A stretch of DNA of 64,000 bases from DATFNI01 sp963787205 (lineage in GTDB: Bacteria; Bacteroidota; Rhodothermia; Balneolales; DATFMH01), in contig CAWBCD010000006.1 in assembly GCA_963787205.1 (NCBI GenBank), positions 62,001-126,000 on the forward strand, written 5' to 3'. Below, piece after piece: positions 34,752-44,213 of this stretch. Position 1 is the first letter of the stretch. Each line of letters opens with the position of its first letter. A program made the position numbers and the translations under genes. Below the pieces are notes generated by a model. That model was not told the origin of the DNA. It did not search any database and saw only the letters and a program-made list of their open reading frames with translations.

Positions 34752-37325
34752 TTATGACTTCTCAAATGAGAGGACAAAGCTGGTTCCGTTCCCACCGGAA
34801 GATTCAAACTGATAATTGGCTTCCAGTTGTTTGGACAAGGTATCGATAAGATGAAGTCCCAGGGTTTTGCCGCTGGCGGGATTCAGATTTTTAGGCATCC
34901 CCCTTCCGTTGTCGCTGATTTCAAGCTTCAGCTTGTTTTGTTCCTGCGAAAAGCAGATCGAAATCTTACCCTCTTCTCTTCTCCTGAAGGCATGTTTCAG
35001 GATGTTCGTAACCACCTCGTTGACAATCAGAGCACAGGGAATCGCCTGGTTTATATTCAGTTGTATCGGGTTACAATGGAAAGAGTGTGTGATCCGTGTT
35101 TCCGACTGCAGTGTTTGAATAATACTCAACACCAGTTTTTTCAGGTTTTGGCAAAACTCCAGGTTTGCGAAGTTGTTCGATTGATACAACTGTTCATGGA
35201 TGATTGCCATGGTCTTAATACGGGAAACACTATCCAGCAACTTGTAACTCAATTCGCTGTTTTCCTCCCTGAAGGCCTGTAGCTGCATGAGGCTGGATAC
35301 GACCGCCAGATTATTTTTTACGCGGTGATGGATTTCCGCAAGGAGGATTTCCTTCTCTTTAAGAGAGGCCAGTATCTTCTCCTTTTGGTTTTTATTCTCT
35401 GTAATGTCCTGGGAGATGCCTTCAAGCAGAATAGGTTTCCCTTCCTCGTCATGATAGATGGTTATCCTTGACATTAACCATTTCATGTGGCCACCTGGCG
35501 CGAAGATCCTGAATTCGACGTCAAAAGAATCCTCAGAAGGTTGCGTTTTGTTCCTTGCTGCGGTAAACACTGGCCTGTCATCCGGATGTATGTAAGGCAA
35601 CAGATTCTTAAAGTTTGGTGCGAATGACTGCGGGTCTATCTCCCAGAGTTTGTAGGTTTCATCAGACCAAAATAATTCTCCTGTAATTAAATTATGAGAC
35701 CAGTAACCCAGTTTGGCTATTTTTTGAGCCCTTTTTAGTTGGTCATTTTTCTGCTGCAGTTCCTTTTTCTTATCCATTAGCTCGGTTATGTCCTGCATAG
35801 CGCCGATAATTCTTAAGGGCTTCCTGTTTTCATCGGATACAATAAAAGCCCGGTCGTAAATGCATTTGTAGGTCCCATCGGCACACCGGAAACGATACTG
35901 CAGCTGAAAGCGTGATTCCCCGCTTTTGCCGGCCTCTTTCAGTTTATCCAGAACCCTTTGGCGTTCTTCAGGATGCAGGTTGTCCTTCCACCATTTGCTG
36001 GTTTTCTCAATCGTGCTCTGTTTGTAGCCAAACATATCAGAGATACCTTCATTGTAGGTGACGACATCGTTGTTAATATCGAAATCCCAGATGGTATCAC
36101 TGGTGGCTTTGGAGATGATATCATATCGTGCCACGCTTTCCCTCAGCTTCAGCTCCTGTTCCACCTTTTCGGTGATGTCGCGTGAGTTGGTTACAATACC
36201 ACGTACCGCCGGGTCATCGAGCATGTACGTGATCGTCGATTCAAGCCATCTCCAGTTCTTCTTATCATCCAGGTGCCGGAAAGGAGTCAGGCGAATATGT
36301 TTTTTTTCGGGAAGCTCAGCCAGTTCTTCGATTACCCGGGCCCTGTCATCATAATGGATGTAGTGAATGGCTCTGGTGCCAATAAACGTTTCAGGTGGAA
36401 TCCCCAAAACAGAGGTCGAAGTGGGACTCACATACTTATAAATGGCCCTTTCGTCGAGGATTGTTATCAGATCGCTTCCGTCCTGTACCAGTGATTTGAA
36501 ACGCTGTTCGCTTAATCGTTGAGCTTCCTGGGTTCTCAGCCTCTCTGTCACATTGTTGGCGAGCACCAGTTTGGCTTTTTTCCCGTTTACAGTGGTAAAC
36601 TTGCTTTGTATCTCTGTCTGGATGAGGTCACCTTTTTTGGTCATGTGGGTGAATATCCCGCGGTAGGATAACTCGTTACCGACTGTCTGCTCCTGCAGAA
36701 TTTTTTCGAGCTTTGGAAGCTCCTTGCCTGGCCGGATATCTTTTATGGTTAGGGCAAGGAATTCCTCTTTGCTGTAACCGTAGGTTGTAATGGCGGCCTT
36801 ATTAACATCCAGGAACCGGTAGGTATCCAAGTCATAGATAAACATCGGAACCGGATTGATAACAAATAGCTCGCGGTACTGTTTTTCCGACTCGCCGAGA
36901 CCCTGCATGAATCGGTTGCGCTCCCGGCAATAATGAATGCTTCTTTTCAGCAAAAAAGGATCTATTCTGCGCTTCGGCAGGTAATCCAGGCTGTAGCCCC
37001 GGGAAGAGAGCTCCGTTATAGAGGCCCCGTTATCATCATCGGTTAAAAGGATAGCCGGGGTAGCGTTGGTTTGATTCATGATCCACGAGAGCAGCTGTTC
37101 TTCGCCTGCCTTCTGCAATGGAAAATCGATGAGAATCACGTCATACCGCTCCGGCCCCATCAGTTTCCGGGTTGCTTCGGATAATGTACCGGTATATCCG
37201 ATATCCACATGCTCGAATTCCCCGGTTAAGTACGCTTCAATTGATGAACATACTCCGGGGTCGTTTGCCACGACAAGGAGAGCCAGACATTTTGTTGGAT
37301 CAGCCGTCATAAGTCTTTCTTCCAT
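34752..37325 (-). CDS. Receiver-PAS multidomain histidine kinase (HisKA_2 type)
   Basis: An 857-residue soluble sensor kinase. A receiver-like domain at about 14-130 has phosphoacceptor Asp in VILIDFP, ILLTDDD and DYLPK. About four PAS/PAC modules follow (roughly 145-255, 275-395, 400-520, 540-650). A HisKA_2 dimerisation domain has the H box AEIHHRVKNNLAVVSSLMQLQ at about 660-680. The HATPase domain has VTNILKHAF and SDNGRGMP. HisKA_2 kinases usually signal by a separate receiver. No transmembrane helix is visible, so it senses a cytoplasmic cue, perhaps with a PAS-bound ligand. The gene is monocistronic; its partner is not adjacent. Confidence 0.9.
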   Translation of the reverse strand: MEERLMTADPTKCLALLVVANDPGVCSSIEAYLTGEFEHVDIGYTGTLSEATRKLMGPERYDVILIDFPLQKAGEEQLLSWIMNQTNATPAILLTDDDNGASITELSSRGYSLDYLPKRRIDPFLLKRSIHYCRERNRFMQGLGESEKQYRELFVINPVPMFIYDLDTYRFLDVNKAAITTYGYSKEEFLALTIKDIRPGKELPKLEKILQEQTVGNELSYRGIFTHMTKKGDLIQTEIQSKFTTVNGKKAKLVLANNVTERLRTQEAQRLSEQRFKSLVQDGSDLITILDERAIYKYVSPTSTSVLGIPPETFIGTRAIHYIHYDDRARVIEELAELPEKKHIRLTPFRHLDDKKNWRWLESTITYMLDDPAVRGIVTNSRDITEKVEQELKLRESVARYDIISKATSDTIWDFDINNDVVTYNEGISDMFGYKQSTIEKTSKWWKDNLHPEERQRVLDKLKEAGKSGESRFQLQYRFRCADGTYKCIYDRAFIVSDENRKPLRIIGAMQDITELMDKKKELQQKNDQLKRAQKIAKLGYWSHNLITGELFWSDETYKLWEIDPQSFAPNFKNLLPYIHPDDRPVFTAARNKTQPSEDSFDVEFRIFAPGGHMKWLMSRITIYHDEEGKPILLEGISQDITENKNQKEKILASLKEKEILLAEIHHRVKNNLAVVSSLMQLQAFREENSELSYKLLDSVSRIKTMAIIHEQLYQSNNFANLEFCQNLKKLVLSIIQTLQSETRITHSFHCNPIQLNINQAIPCALIVNEVVTNILKHAFRRREEGKISICFSQEQNKLKLEISDNGRGMPKNLNPASGKTLGLHLIDTLSKQLEANYQFESSGGNGTSFVLSFEKS

Positions 37326-37878
37326 AACATATTAAGACGTTTTAGTCTTAAATTATATACTGTTTTAGCCCGGGTTTATTATGAAAACAGCAACCCGTTT
37401 ATTGTTTCAAAATCATGACCATCAACAGATACCCCGTTTCATTACCCGGTAATTCGTAAAGTGCCTCACACCCAATGGTATTGCACTTTATTCGCTTAAA
37501 ATGGGCAACTTTTAGGTTTTCAGAACAATAGTTTTTGATACTTTCTATGCCACCCCAGTAGACAGAATCATCGTTTAAAAATGGTTTTTCTTAAGATTTA
37601 AATTTGTATGAATTGATTTTAAAGAGTTAGAGGGATGATTTTTGGCCATTGGTTTTAGCAGCCTTTTATAACACTTTTCGAATCAAAAATCATGTCCGGG
37701 GAAGAACAGGCTTTGGGAAGACACCGGTTCCGATTTTAAAAGCAATAATCTTTGAGGGTGCCGGGACAAATTTTATTATGATTTATTCAGATATAAAATG
37801 TATAGTATGCTCACTTGCTAATGGAGCTATGGCTAACGTCCCATATTTATTAAAAGATTAATCAAACATATTTAGCTC
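37326..37878. other. Intergenic region between the PAS kinase and the GH43 gene
   Basis: About 550 bases between two divergent genes, AT-rich. An open frame of 70 codons at 37649-37861 has no recognised domain and no good start context. No tRNA, repeat or strong hairpin was found. It marks the left edge of the glycosidase island and should hold promoters for both flanking genes. Confidence 0.55.
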
Positions 37879-38916
37879 ATGAAATTTTCAAATAATTACA
37901 AAATATTCGTTTTTACACTGACGACCTGTTTTATTTTTATCAGTTGCAATGCGGCAAAAAAGAAACACAATTTTTCAAATAACATTATAACCCCGGGTGC
38001 TGTATGGCGGGATAATAACGGAAACCAGATACAGGCACATGGTGGAGGAGTAATAAAATTAGAAGATACATACTATTGGTTTGGAGAATACAGGGCTAAA
38101 GACGACAATCCCCTCTACCGTTATGTGGGTTGTTATTCTTCAAAAGACCTAATTCACTGGACATTCAGAAAGAAAATCCAGTTTTCGGCTCCCGATGGAT
38201 TCAACCCGAAAACATGGGTTTTAGAAAGGCCTAAGGTCTTTTATAATGCTAAAACCCGTAAATATGTTATGTATTTCCATTTGGATGATAATCATTACCG
38301 CAAAGCTGAAGTGGGGGTGGCAGTCAGTGATTCTGTCGATGGCAATTATCAATTCGTCAGACATTTTAGGCCGTTGGGGAAAGAAAGCCGCGATATTGGC
38401 CAGTTTATCGACGATGACGGGAGTGCTTATTTGATTTTTGAAAGCAGGCCATCGGGGGGATTCTTTATTGCAAAATTATCAGATGATTATCTCAACGTTG
38501 AAAAGCAGGTCAGCTTTATAAAAGAACCGCTTGAAGGTGGGGCGTTAGTGCATTATAAAGGACTGTACTATGTAATGGGCTCTCATTTATCGGGATGGCG
38601 GCCTAATCCCAATGTGTACGCAACATCAAAATCTATTGAAGGACCGTGGTCAACGTTTAAGAATATTGCACCTACCGACTCAAATACATACGGGGCGCAA
38701 TCCACAATGCTATTAAAAATAGTAGGGAGCAAAAAGACTTCGGTGATTTTTATGGCGGATATCTGGAAACCGAAAAACCTTTGGGATTCCCGTTACCTGT
38801 GGATGCCTTTGCAGATCGGAGATGGTAACATGTGGTTAGCCGAACCCAAACCCTGGACCATAAATGTAAAAACGGGTGAGTATTCATTTTTAGATCAGGG
38901 CCAGGTCAAAAATTGA
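37879..38916 (+). CDS. Glycoside hydrolase family 43-like lipoprotein
   Basis: A 345-residue five-bladed propeller glycosidase with a lipoprotein signal ending in lipobox ISCN (Cys about 23). Propeller text includes PGAVWRDNNGNQIQAHGGGV, YYWFGEYR, WVLERPKVFYN, QFIDDDGSAYLIFES and EGGALVHYKGLYYVMGSH. The PGAVWRDNNG...QAHGGG opening resembles the GH43 subgroup with exo-beta-1,3-galactanase members, so a galactan or arabinogalactan side chain is a possible substrate (inference). The gene is AT-richer than its surroundings. It starts the run GH43-GH29-GH97-DUF1080, all exported. Confidence 0.85.
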   Translation: MKFSNNYKIFVFTLTTCFIFISCNAAKKKHNFSNNIITPGAVWRDNNGNQIQAHGGGVIKLEDTYYWFGEYRAKDDNPLYRYVGCYSSKDLIHWTFRKKIQFSAPDGFNPKTWVLERPKVFYNAKTRKYVMYFHLDDNHYRKAEVGVAVSDSVDGNYQFVRHFRPLGKESRDIGQFIDDDGSAYLIFESRPSGGFFIAKLSDDYLNVEKQVSFIKEPLEGGALVHYKGLYYVMGSHLSGWRPNPNVYATSKSIEGPWSTFKNIAPTDSNTYGAQSTMLLKIVGSKKTSVIFMADIWKPKNLWDSRYLWMPLQIGDGNMWLAEPKPWTINVKTGEYSFLDQGQVKN

Positions 38917-39126
38917 TATCTGCAGGTAATTGTGTCGTTGTGCTTAAATGAATTCATGTGCAAAAATGAAATTCATCAAATAAAGACGTGCACTAATGTT
39001 CCTGTAAGTACTCCAGGTGGAAATCTTGTATTGACATTTTATTTCGGTGGCGGCAACAACAAAACTTTTCTATAAAAAATATAGGAGCGAAACATGCTAT
39101 CCCATGGATCTCCGGGGCTTAACACA

Positions 39127-40554
39127 ATGAAAAAAATCGGGCTCTCGATTTTATTGATTTTCTCTATAAAATCAACATTATACGCGCAGCGTATCACCGA
39201 TATGGGCATTGCACAACAACCTGATTCTGTTATGCAGTGGTTTAAAGATGCCAAATTCGGCATGTTTATTCATTGGGGCGTATATTCCGTGTATGGCCAG
39301 GGTGAATGGTATTTATACAACAACGGATTAAAATATCAGGATTACATTAAGGCAGCCTATCCGCAGAATGGGAAATACTTTGATGCCGACGACTACAATC
39401 CCTCTCGATGGGTAAAAATCGCGCAGGATGCCGGAATGAAATACATGGTGCTTACTACACGGCATCACGATGGTTTTGCGTTGTTCAATAGCCGTTTCCC
39501 CAACTCAATCACCACTCAGCAAACATTAGGAAGAGACCTGGTAGCAGCATACGTAAAAGCATGCCGTAAAGCGGGTATGCGCATCGGTCTTTATTATTCA
39601 TTACTGAGCTGGCGTTATCCCGGATATTTTGATGTAACGGGAACAGACGCTAAGCCCAATAAATTTGGAATTAAGACGGCTGCATGGCACAAGCAAAATG
39701 CCTTGATCATGAAAGAAGAATTATATGCACAAGTAAAAGAACTGATGACGCAATACGGACCTATAGATGATCTCTGGTGGGATGGAGGATGGCTGGGTCT
39801 TCAGGGAACAGACCGGGATGCGGCTTACTTTTGGGAACCGGGGAAATATCGCGATCCGAATAATCCGTGGGCAGGCAATTATGGCGTATTAGGTACAGAT
39901 TCAGCTGCACATGGAAGATATCTTGGCATCATGGGGATGGTGAGAAAATATCAGCCCTATATCTTATCTAACGCCCGCAGCGGATGGATAGGTGATTATG
40001 CCAACCAGGAAGGATTTGCAACGATAAAAGGTCCTATCAAAAAAGAATATTGGGAGAAAAATTTAACGCTTAATAAAACGGCCTGGGGTTATACGTACAA
40101 GCAAAACCTGCTGACAGTCGACCAGGTAATTACGTACCTGGTGAATGCGGTGATCAGAAATGGCAACTTATTGCTGAATGTCGGTCCTGACCGTCACGGC
40201 GTAATCCCGGCTGGCCAGGTAACTGTTCTCAAACAGATAGGAGAATGGCTGGACAAGACAGGCAACAGTATTTACGGCACTACAGCAGGACCCTGGGACC
40301 CCGTGGACCAGCAATATGGTTTTACTTACAAAGGCAATAAACTGTTTATACATCTTCTGAAAGAATACAAGGGACGTAGTTTTACCTTGCCATTTGTTAA
40401 GAATATGGTTGTTTCATGCCAGGATCTGTATTCCAAAAAGAAACTGTCTTTCACTCAAAATTCTAATAAGACATTCACAATTCATGGCATCCGTAAAGAT
40501 CCTGAAACTGCGGATACCGTGATCGAGGTCGTATTTAAAAAGGAAATAAAGTGA
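39127..40554 (+). CDS. Alpha-L-fucosidase (GH29)
   Basis: A 475-residue GH29 enzyme. The ATG at 39127 is chosen because it starts directly on the signal peptide MKKIGLSILLIFSIKSTLYAQ; an earlier ATG (39094) adds 11 unlike residues. Family markers are MQWFKDAKFGMFIHWGVYSV, MVLTTRHHDGFALFNS and the nucleophile region YGPIDDLWWDGGW. GNLLLNVGPDRHGVIP and a small C-terminal beta domain follow. It removes alpha-linked fucose from glycans by a retaining mechanism, in the periplasm or on the cell surface. It sits in the glycosidase island. Confidence 0.93.
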   Translation: MKKIGLSILLIFSIKSTLYAQRITDMGIAQQPDSVMQWFKDAKFGMFIHWGVYSVYGQGEWYLYNNGLKYQDYIKAAYPQNGKYFDADDYNPSRWVKIAQDAGMKYMVLTTRHHDGFALFNSRFPNSITTQQTLGRDLVAAYVKACRKAGMRIGLYYSLLSWRYPGYFDVTGTDAKPNKFGIKTAAWHKQNALIMKEELYAQVKELMTQYGPIDDLWWDGGWLGLQGTDRDAAYFWEPGKYRDPNNPWAGNYGVLGTDSAAHGRYLGIMGMVRKYQPYILSNARSGWIGDYANQEGFATIKGPIKKEYWEKNLTLNKTAWGYTYKQNLLTVDQVITYLVNAVIRNGNLLLNVGPDRHGVIPAGQVTVLKQIGEWLDKTGNSIYGTTAGPWDPVDQQYGFTYKGNKLFIHLLKEYKGRSFTLPFVKNMVVSCQDLYSKKKLSFTQNSNKTFTIHGIRKDPETADTVIEVVFKKEIK

Positions 40555-40632
40555 TGAACGATCAGAATAGCGACGACATAACAGGGAATAAAAATGCGAT
40601 TTAAAACAGCGGATTTTCGGAAAACACTTGCC

Positions 40633-42522
40633 ATGAAATACCTCATGATTATTCTGGCTTTGCCCCTCTTTTCCTGCAAAGCAGTATCCAGGCCGGAAAA
40701 AATCGGTATTCAGTCACCGGACCATCATCTGGTGATGAGCGTATATTTAAAAGAAGACCAGCATCAGAATAACCATCTGTTTTACGATGTCTCGTATATG
40801 GGCAAACCGGTTGTGCTTTCATCGGAGATGGGATTGAGCGTAGCACATAATTCCTACTGGAAGCAGAATTACAGGGTAACCGGTGTTGATCGACTGCAGA
40901 AAGATACTACCTGGAAACCCATTTACGGCGACAAAAGTGTAATCAGAAACCACTACAACGAGGCCATCATCCATCTGGAAAAGATTCGTTACCCGACCAG
41001 AAAAATGGATCTGATTGTTCGGGCATATGATTCGGGGGTGGCCTTTCAATATTTTTTCCCGGAGTCGGCAAATGGGAAAAGTCTGTTCGTAGTTACTGCT
41101 GATCAGACGGAATTCACGATGCCCGAAGGTACCAAAGCCTGGGTCACCTATAAACCGCAGGGATATTACAAACTGCTTCCGTTGTCCGGCTGGGAAAAAA
41201 AAGCTTGCCGTCCGCTGACGATGGAATTGAAAAACGGACTTTATGTGAGTCTATCTGAAGCGAGGATGGTTGATTTCGCGAGAGCACAGTTCGCCCTGGA
41301 TACCACAAAAACCAATACGATTGAATGCAGCCTGGCGGGAGATGTACACAAATATCTGCCGTTCTCCACGCCATGGAGGGTCGTTATGGTTGCCCAAAAA
41401 CCAGGTGATTTACTTACGGATGATGATTTGATCCTGAACCTGAATCCTAAAAATGAAATTGAGGATACTTCATGGATCAAGCCCGGGAAGATGATGCGAG
41501 AAGTCACCCTATCAGCCGCCGGGGCTAAAAATGTCATCGATTTCGACGCGAAACATAACATCAAGTACATGCTTTTCGACGCCGGCTGGTATGGAAATGA
41601 ATGGGGAATCGGCGACAATGCAACGAAGGTAAACCCGAAGCACGATTTGAACATGCCCGGGATTGTTAAGTACGCTAAAGAGCATGGCGTCGGGGTTTTT
41701 CTGTATGTCAACCAGATAGCCCTGACCTATCAAATTGATCAAATATTACCATTATACCATAAATGGGGCATCTCCGGGGTAAAGTTTGGCTTCGTACATG
41801 TCGGACCCCAGCTTTGGTCGACCTGGCTGCATGATGCCGTAAAAAAGGCGGCGAAATATCATTTGATGGTAGACATTCACGACAAGTTCCGGCTGACCGG
41901 GTTCAGCAGAACCTATCCCAACCTGATGGTCACCGAAGGAGTCGGGGGAAACGAGATTTTCCCGGATGCCACACATAATACCGTTTTGCCTTTTACGCGC
42001 TACGTCACTGGACCGGCAGATTACACCATTTGTTATTATGATAAACGCCTGAAAACGACCCATGCCCATCAACTGGCGTTGTCCGTGGTCTATTATGATC
42101 CGATCCAGGTGATATTCTGGTACGATAAACCGTCGGAATATCATGGAGAGCCGGAAATAGCTTTTTTTGATCACGTTCCGACAACATGGGATGATACCAA
42201 AGTATTGGATGGTGAAATAGGCAAGTATATCACAGTGGCAAGGCGCAGCGGCGACCAATGGTTCATTGGCTCTATAACCAATGATGAAGGCCGTGATCTG
42301 AATGTGCCGCTCGATTTTCTACAGAAAGGCAAAAAATATGTAGCCCATATTTATTCGGATGGAGGACAGGAGGTTAAGACAAGAACTCACGTAAAAGCCC
42401 AACAATTCATCGTGGATTCTTCGACGCAACTGAAACTCGATTTAAAACCGAGCGGTGGCTGTGCAATACGGCTGGCCCCTGCCACACCGCATGATATCAA
42501 TACCATTCAAAACTACAAGTGA
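40633..42522 (+). CDS. Glycoside hydrolase family 97 lipoprotein
   Basis: A 629-residue GH97 protein. The ATG at 40633 begins a lipoprotein signal, MKYLMIILALPLFSCK; an earlier ATG adds 13 residues. An N-terminal beta-sandwich (to about 270), a TIM barrel (KYMLFDAGWYGNEWG, VGVFLYVNQIALTY, GVKFGFVHVGPQ, VDIHDKFRLTGFSRTYPNLMVTEGVGGNE) and a C-terminal beta domain are visible. The retaining-type nucleophile block KVDFMDRDDQ is replaced by KFGFVHVGPQ, as in SusB-like inverting members. The SusB glutamate in NAHE is Asp here (DIHD), so mechanism and sugar (alpha-glucoside or alpha-galactoside) stay open. Confidence 0.9.
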   Translation: MKYLMIILALPLFSCKAVSRPEKIGIQSPDHHLVMSVYLKEDQHQNNHLFYDVSYMGKPVVLSSEMGLSVAHNSYWKQNYRVTGVDRLQKDTTWKPIYGDKSVIRNHYNEAIIHLEKIRYPTRKMDLIVRAYDSGVAFQYFFPESANGKSLFVVTADQTEFTMPEGTKAWVTYKPQGYYKLLPLSGWEKKACRPLTMELKNGLYVSLSEARMVDFARAQFALDTTKTNTIECSLAGDVHKYLPFSTPWRVVMVAQKPGDLLTDDDLILNLNPKNEIEDTSWIKPGKMMREVTLSAAGAKNVIDFDAKHNIKYMLFDAGWYGNEWGIGDNATKVNPKHDLNMPGIVKYAKEHGVGVFLYVNQIALTYQIDQILPLYHKWGISGVKFGFVHVGPQLWSTWLHDAVKKAAKYHLMVDIHDKFRLTGFSRTYPNLMVTEGVGGNEIFPDATHNTVLPFTRYVTGPADYTICYYDKRLKTTHAHQLALSVVYYDPIQVIFWYDKPSEYHGEPEIAFFDHVPTTWDDTKVLDGEIGKYITVARRSGDQWFIGSITNDEGRDLNVPLDFLQKGKKYVAHIYSDGGQEVKTRTHVKAQQFIVDSSTQLKLDLKPSGGCAIRLAPATPHDINTIQNYK

Positions 42523-42678
42523 GCCGGTATTTGGCGTGGAAAGGTATCCATCTCCATCAGAGTCGGGTTCCCATAGGACATTCTCCGGGAGCATCCCCTC
42601 TTATCACTATATTCGGAAGGTGAAAATTCTTATAATGAACCTGTTCTACTCACGACCATGTTCAACGGGAAATAAAAA

Positions 42679-43389
42679 ATGAAGGAATTACTTACGCTTG
42701 CTAAAGGAATAGCAAAATCAAGCATTGTCTTCACTTTATTGCTGGTTTTTGTTTGCGGTGCATCGACTGCTGAAACGTACGCCTTATCCACAAATCCGAA
42801 TATCATTCACAGAAAAGCAGCCAGAGATACCATTTATCTGTTTCACGGGAGAAATCTGAAAAACCTGAAGTTCATCTGGAGAAATAAAGCGGATTATCAT
42901 AAAAAATTATACGAAATAAGTGATGGAGCAATCATCTTCAGGTCGCATGAGGCGGGCTATATACGGTCCAGGAAGAAATATCGCAGTTTTGTCTTACATG
43001 CCGAATGGGCATGGCTCAGTCCCAATGAAAACGGCAACAGCGGTATCTTGATATACATCCAAAAACCGGATGTGGTGTGGCCGGAATGCATCCAGGTCAA
43101 TTATAAAAACCAGCATGCCGGCGACTTCATTTCGATGAAAGGCACCTTTTTCCCGCAGGCGAAAAACAAACCGAAAGGTGTCGTCCCCATTCTGAACAAG
43201 CCGAGCGAGAAGCCGGTTGGAGAATGGAATACGTGCAACGTAGTCTGCGAAGGCGACTCCGTGATGGTTTATGTGAATGGTGTTTTCCAAAACAAAGCCA
43301 CGAATGTAACGCTAAAATCCGGCTATGTCGGATTCCAGATGGAAGGCCTCCCCGTGAAATTCAGGGATATGTATATCGTGAAGAAATGA
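42679..43389 (+). CDS. Exported DUF1080 (3-keto-disaccharide hydrolase-like) protein
   Basis: A 236-residue exported protein with an N-terminal hydrophobic signal (SIVFTLLLVFVCGAS). The DUF1080 concanavalin-like fold is seen in FHGRNLKNLKFIW, YEISDGAIIFRSHEAGYI, FVLHAEWAW, NGNSGILIYIQ, WPECIQVNYKNQHAGDF and the ending SGYVGFQMEGLPVKFRDMYI. Characterised family members act on 3-keto-glycosides, and others only bind sugars. It closes the island after GH97. A rho-independent terminator lies 74 bp downstream. Confidence 0.87.
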   Translation: MKELLTLAKGIAKSSIVFTLLLVFVCGASTAETYALSTNPNIIHRKAARDTIYLFHGRNLKNLKFIWRNKADYHKKLYEISDGAIIFRSHEAGYIRSRKKYRSFVLHAEWAWLSPNENGNSGILIYIQKPDVVWPECIQVNYKNQHAGDFISMKGTFFPQAKNKPKGVVPILNKPSEKPVGEWNTCNVVCEGDSVMVYVNGVFQNKATNVTLKSGYVGFQMEGLPVKFRDMYIVKK

Positions 43390-43463
43390 GGTGGGGTCGG
43401 GCAGTGGGGGGCTTATTGTTAGTCCAATTGAGTCCCCAATTCAGTATTGTTTCAGATAATAAA

Positions 43464-43493
43464 AAAGGCCAAATAGCTTAACTATTGGCCTTT
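43464..43493. terminator. Bidirectional terminator between DUF1080 gene and tRNA-Arg
   Basis: AAAGGCCAAATAG pairs with CTATTGGCCTTT (one bulged A), loop CTTAA-type, with A runs before and T after. It would end transcription of the glycosidase island on + and of tRNA-Arg on -. Confidence 0.85.
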
Positions 43494-43541
43494 GGTTGTA
43501 TAAAATTCAAAATTCTGAATTCAACATTCAAAATTACTAAG

Positions 43542-43615
43542 TACGCCCGGAAGGATTCGAACCCTCAACCTTCTGGTCCGTAGCCAGACGCTCTATCCAG
43601 TTGAGCTACGGGCGC
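43542..43615 (-). tRNA. tRNA-Arg (anticodon ACG)
   Basis: A 74-nt tRNA on the minus strand without encoded CCA. The acceptor stem GCGCCCG pairs with CGGGCGT. The D arm has AGCTCAACTGGATAGAGC. The anticodon stem TCTGG/CCAGA encloses CTACGGA, giving ACG (read as ICG). The T arm has GAGGGTTCGAATCCTTC. The tRNA lies at the right border of the glycosidase island. Confidence 0.96.
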
Positions 43616-43841
43616 TCGTTTTTTCAGAGTCTCAAATATAGGCAGATATCCACTTCAAGACAATAACAAATCTTCCTTCCCCCCGAAATTCGGAAGCTCA
43701 AAAAATTCTGGGAAAACGATCACAGCGCTATCTCATCAACGATTTAACCCAAGATGTTTTACCTGTTTTCATTGTTTCTGAATCATAAAACAAGCATATT
43801 ACGGCCATCTACACAATAGAAATCCGGATGCAATTCTTTTT

Positions 43842-44144
43842 ATGAATACGCAACTGCTGAATCCTTTACGATGGCGTAAGTCGTTCCTATTGACTCTGTT
43901 GATACTGTCCCTGGTAATCTGGTTCGGATTCCTGGACACGTACAGCCTTTGGTCGCGCTACGAACTGAGCCGGCGGAAAGAAGATCTGATTGAGAAAACG
44001 GCAGAGTTGAAGAAGGAAACCCAGGAACTCAACAAAAAAATTGACAATTTGAAAAACAACCCGCAACTGATAGAAAAGATTGCGCGGGAAGAGTATGGTA
44101 TGCGCCGGAAAGGTGAAACGGTTTACCGGGTAAAAGCAAAGTAA
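43842..44144 (+). CDS. FtsB/DivIC-like septum formation initiator
   Basis: A 100-residue bitopic protein: a short cytoplasmic N-terminus, a transmembrane helix at about 16-32 (LLTLLILSLVIWFGFLD), a coiled coil at about 40-75 (LIEKTAELKKETQELNKKIDNLKN) and the family ending NPQLIEKIAREEYGMRRKGETVY. FtsB/DivIC links early and late divisome proteins with FtsL/FtsQ. It is 69 bp upstream of a ROK kinase gene and probably shares its promoter region. In many FCB genomes it is placed similarly among metabolic genes. Confidence 0.92.
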   Translation: MNTQLLNPLRWRKSFLLTLLILSLVIWFGFLDTYSLWSRYELSRRKEDLIEKTAELKKETQELNKKIDNLKNNPQLIEKIAREEYGMRRKGETVYRVKAK

Positions 44145-44213
44145 CCAGGGCCTCATCCTTTAATTCACAAAAAAGAGACGGCTCTTGATCATTCACAGTT
44201 AAACGGCATAATA

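Noticed and set aside
37649..37861. Open frame of 70 codons before the GH43 gene
   Set aside because: No recognisable family or start context; not counted as a gene.
37879..43389. Complete polysaccharide utilisation locus
   Set aside because: No SusC/SusD pair and only a broken hybrid regulator nearby, so only a glycosidase cluster is claimed.
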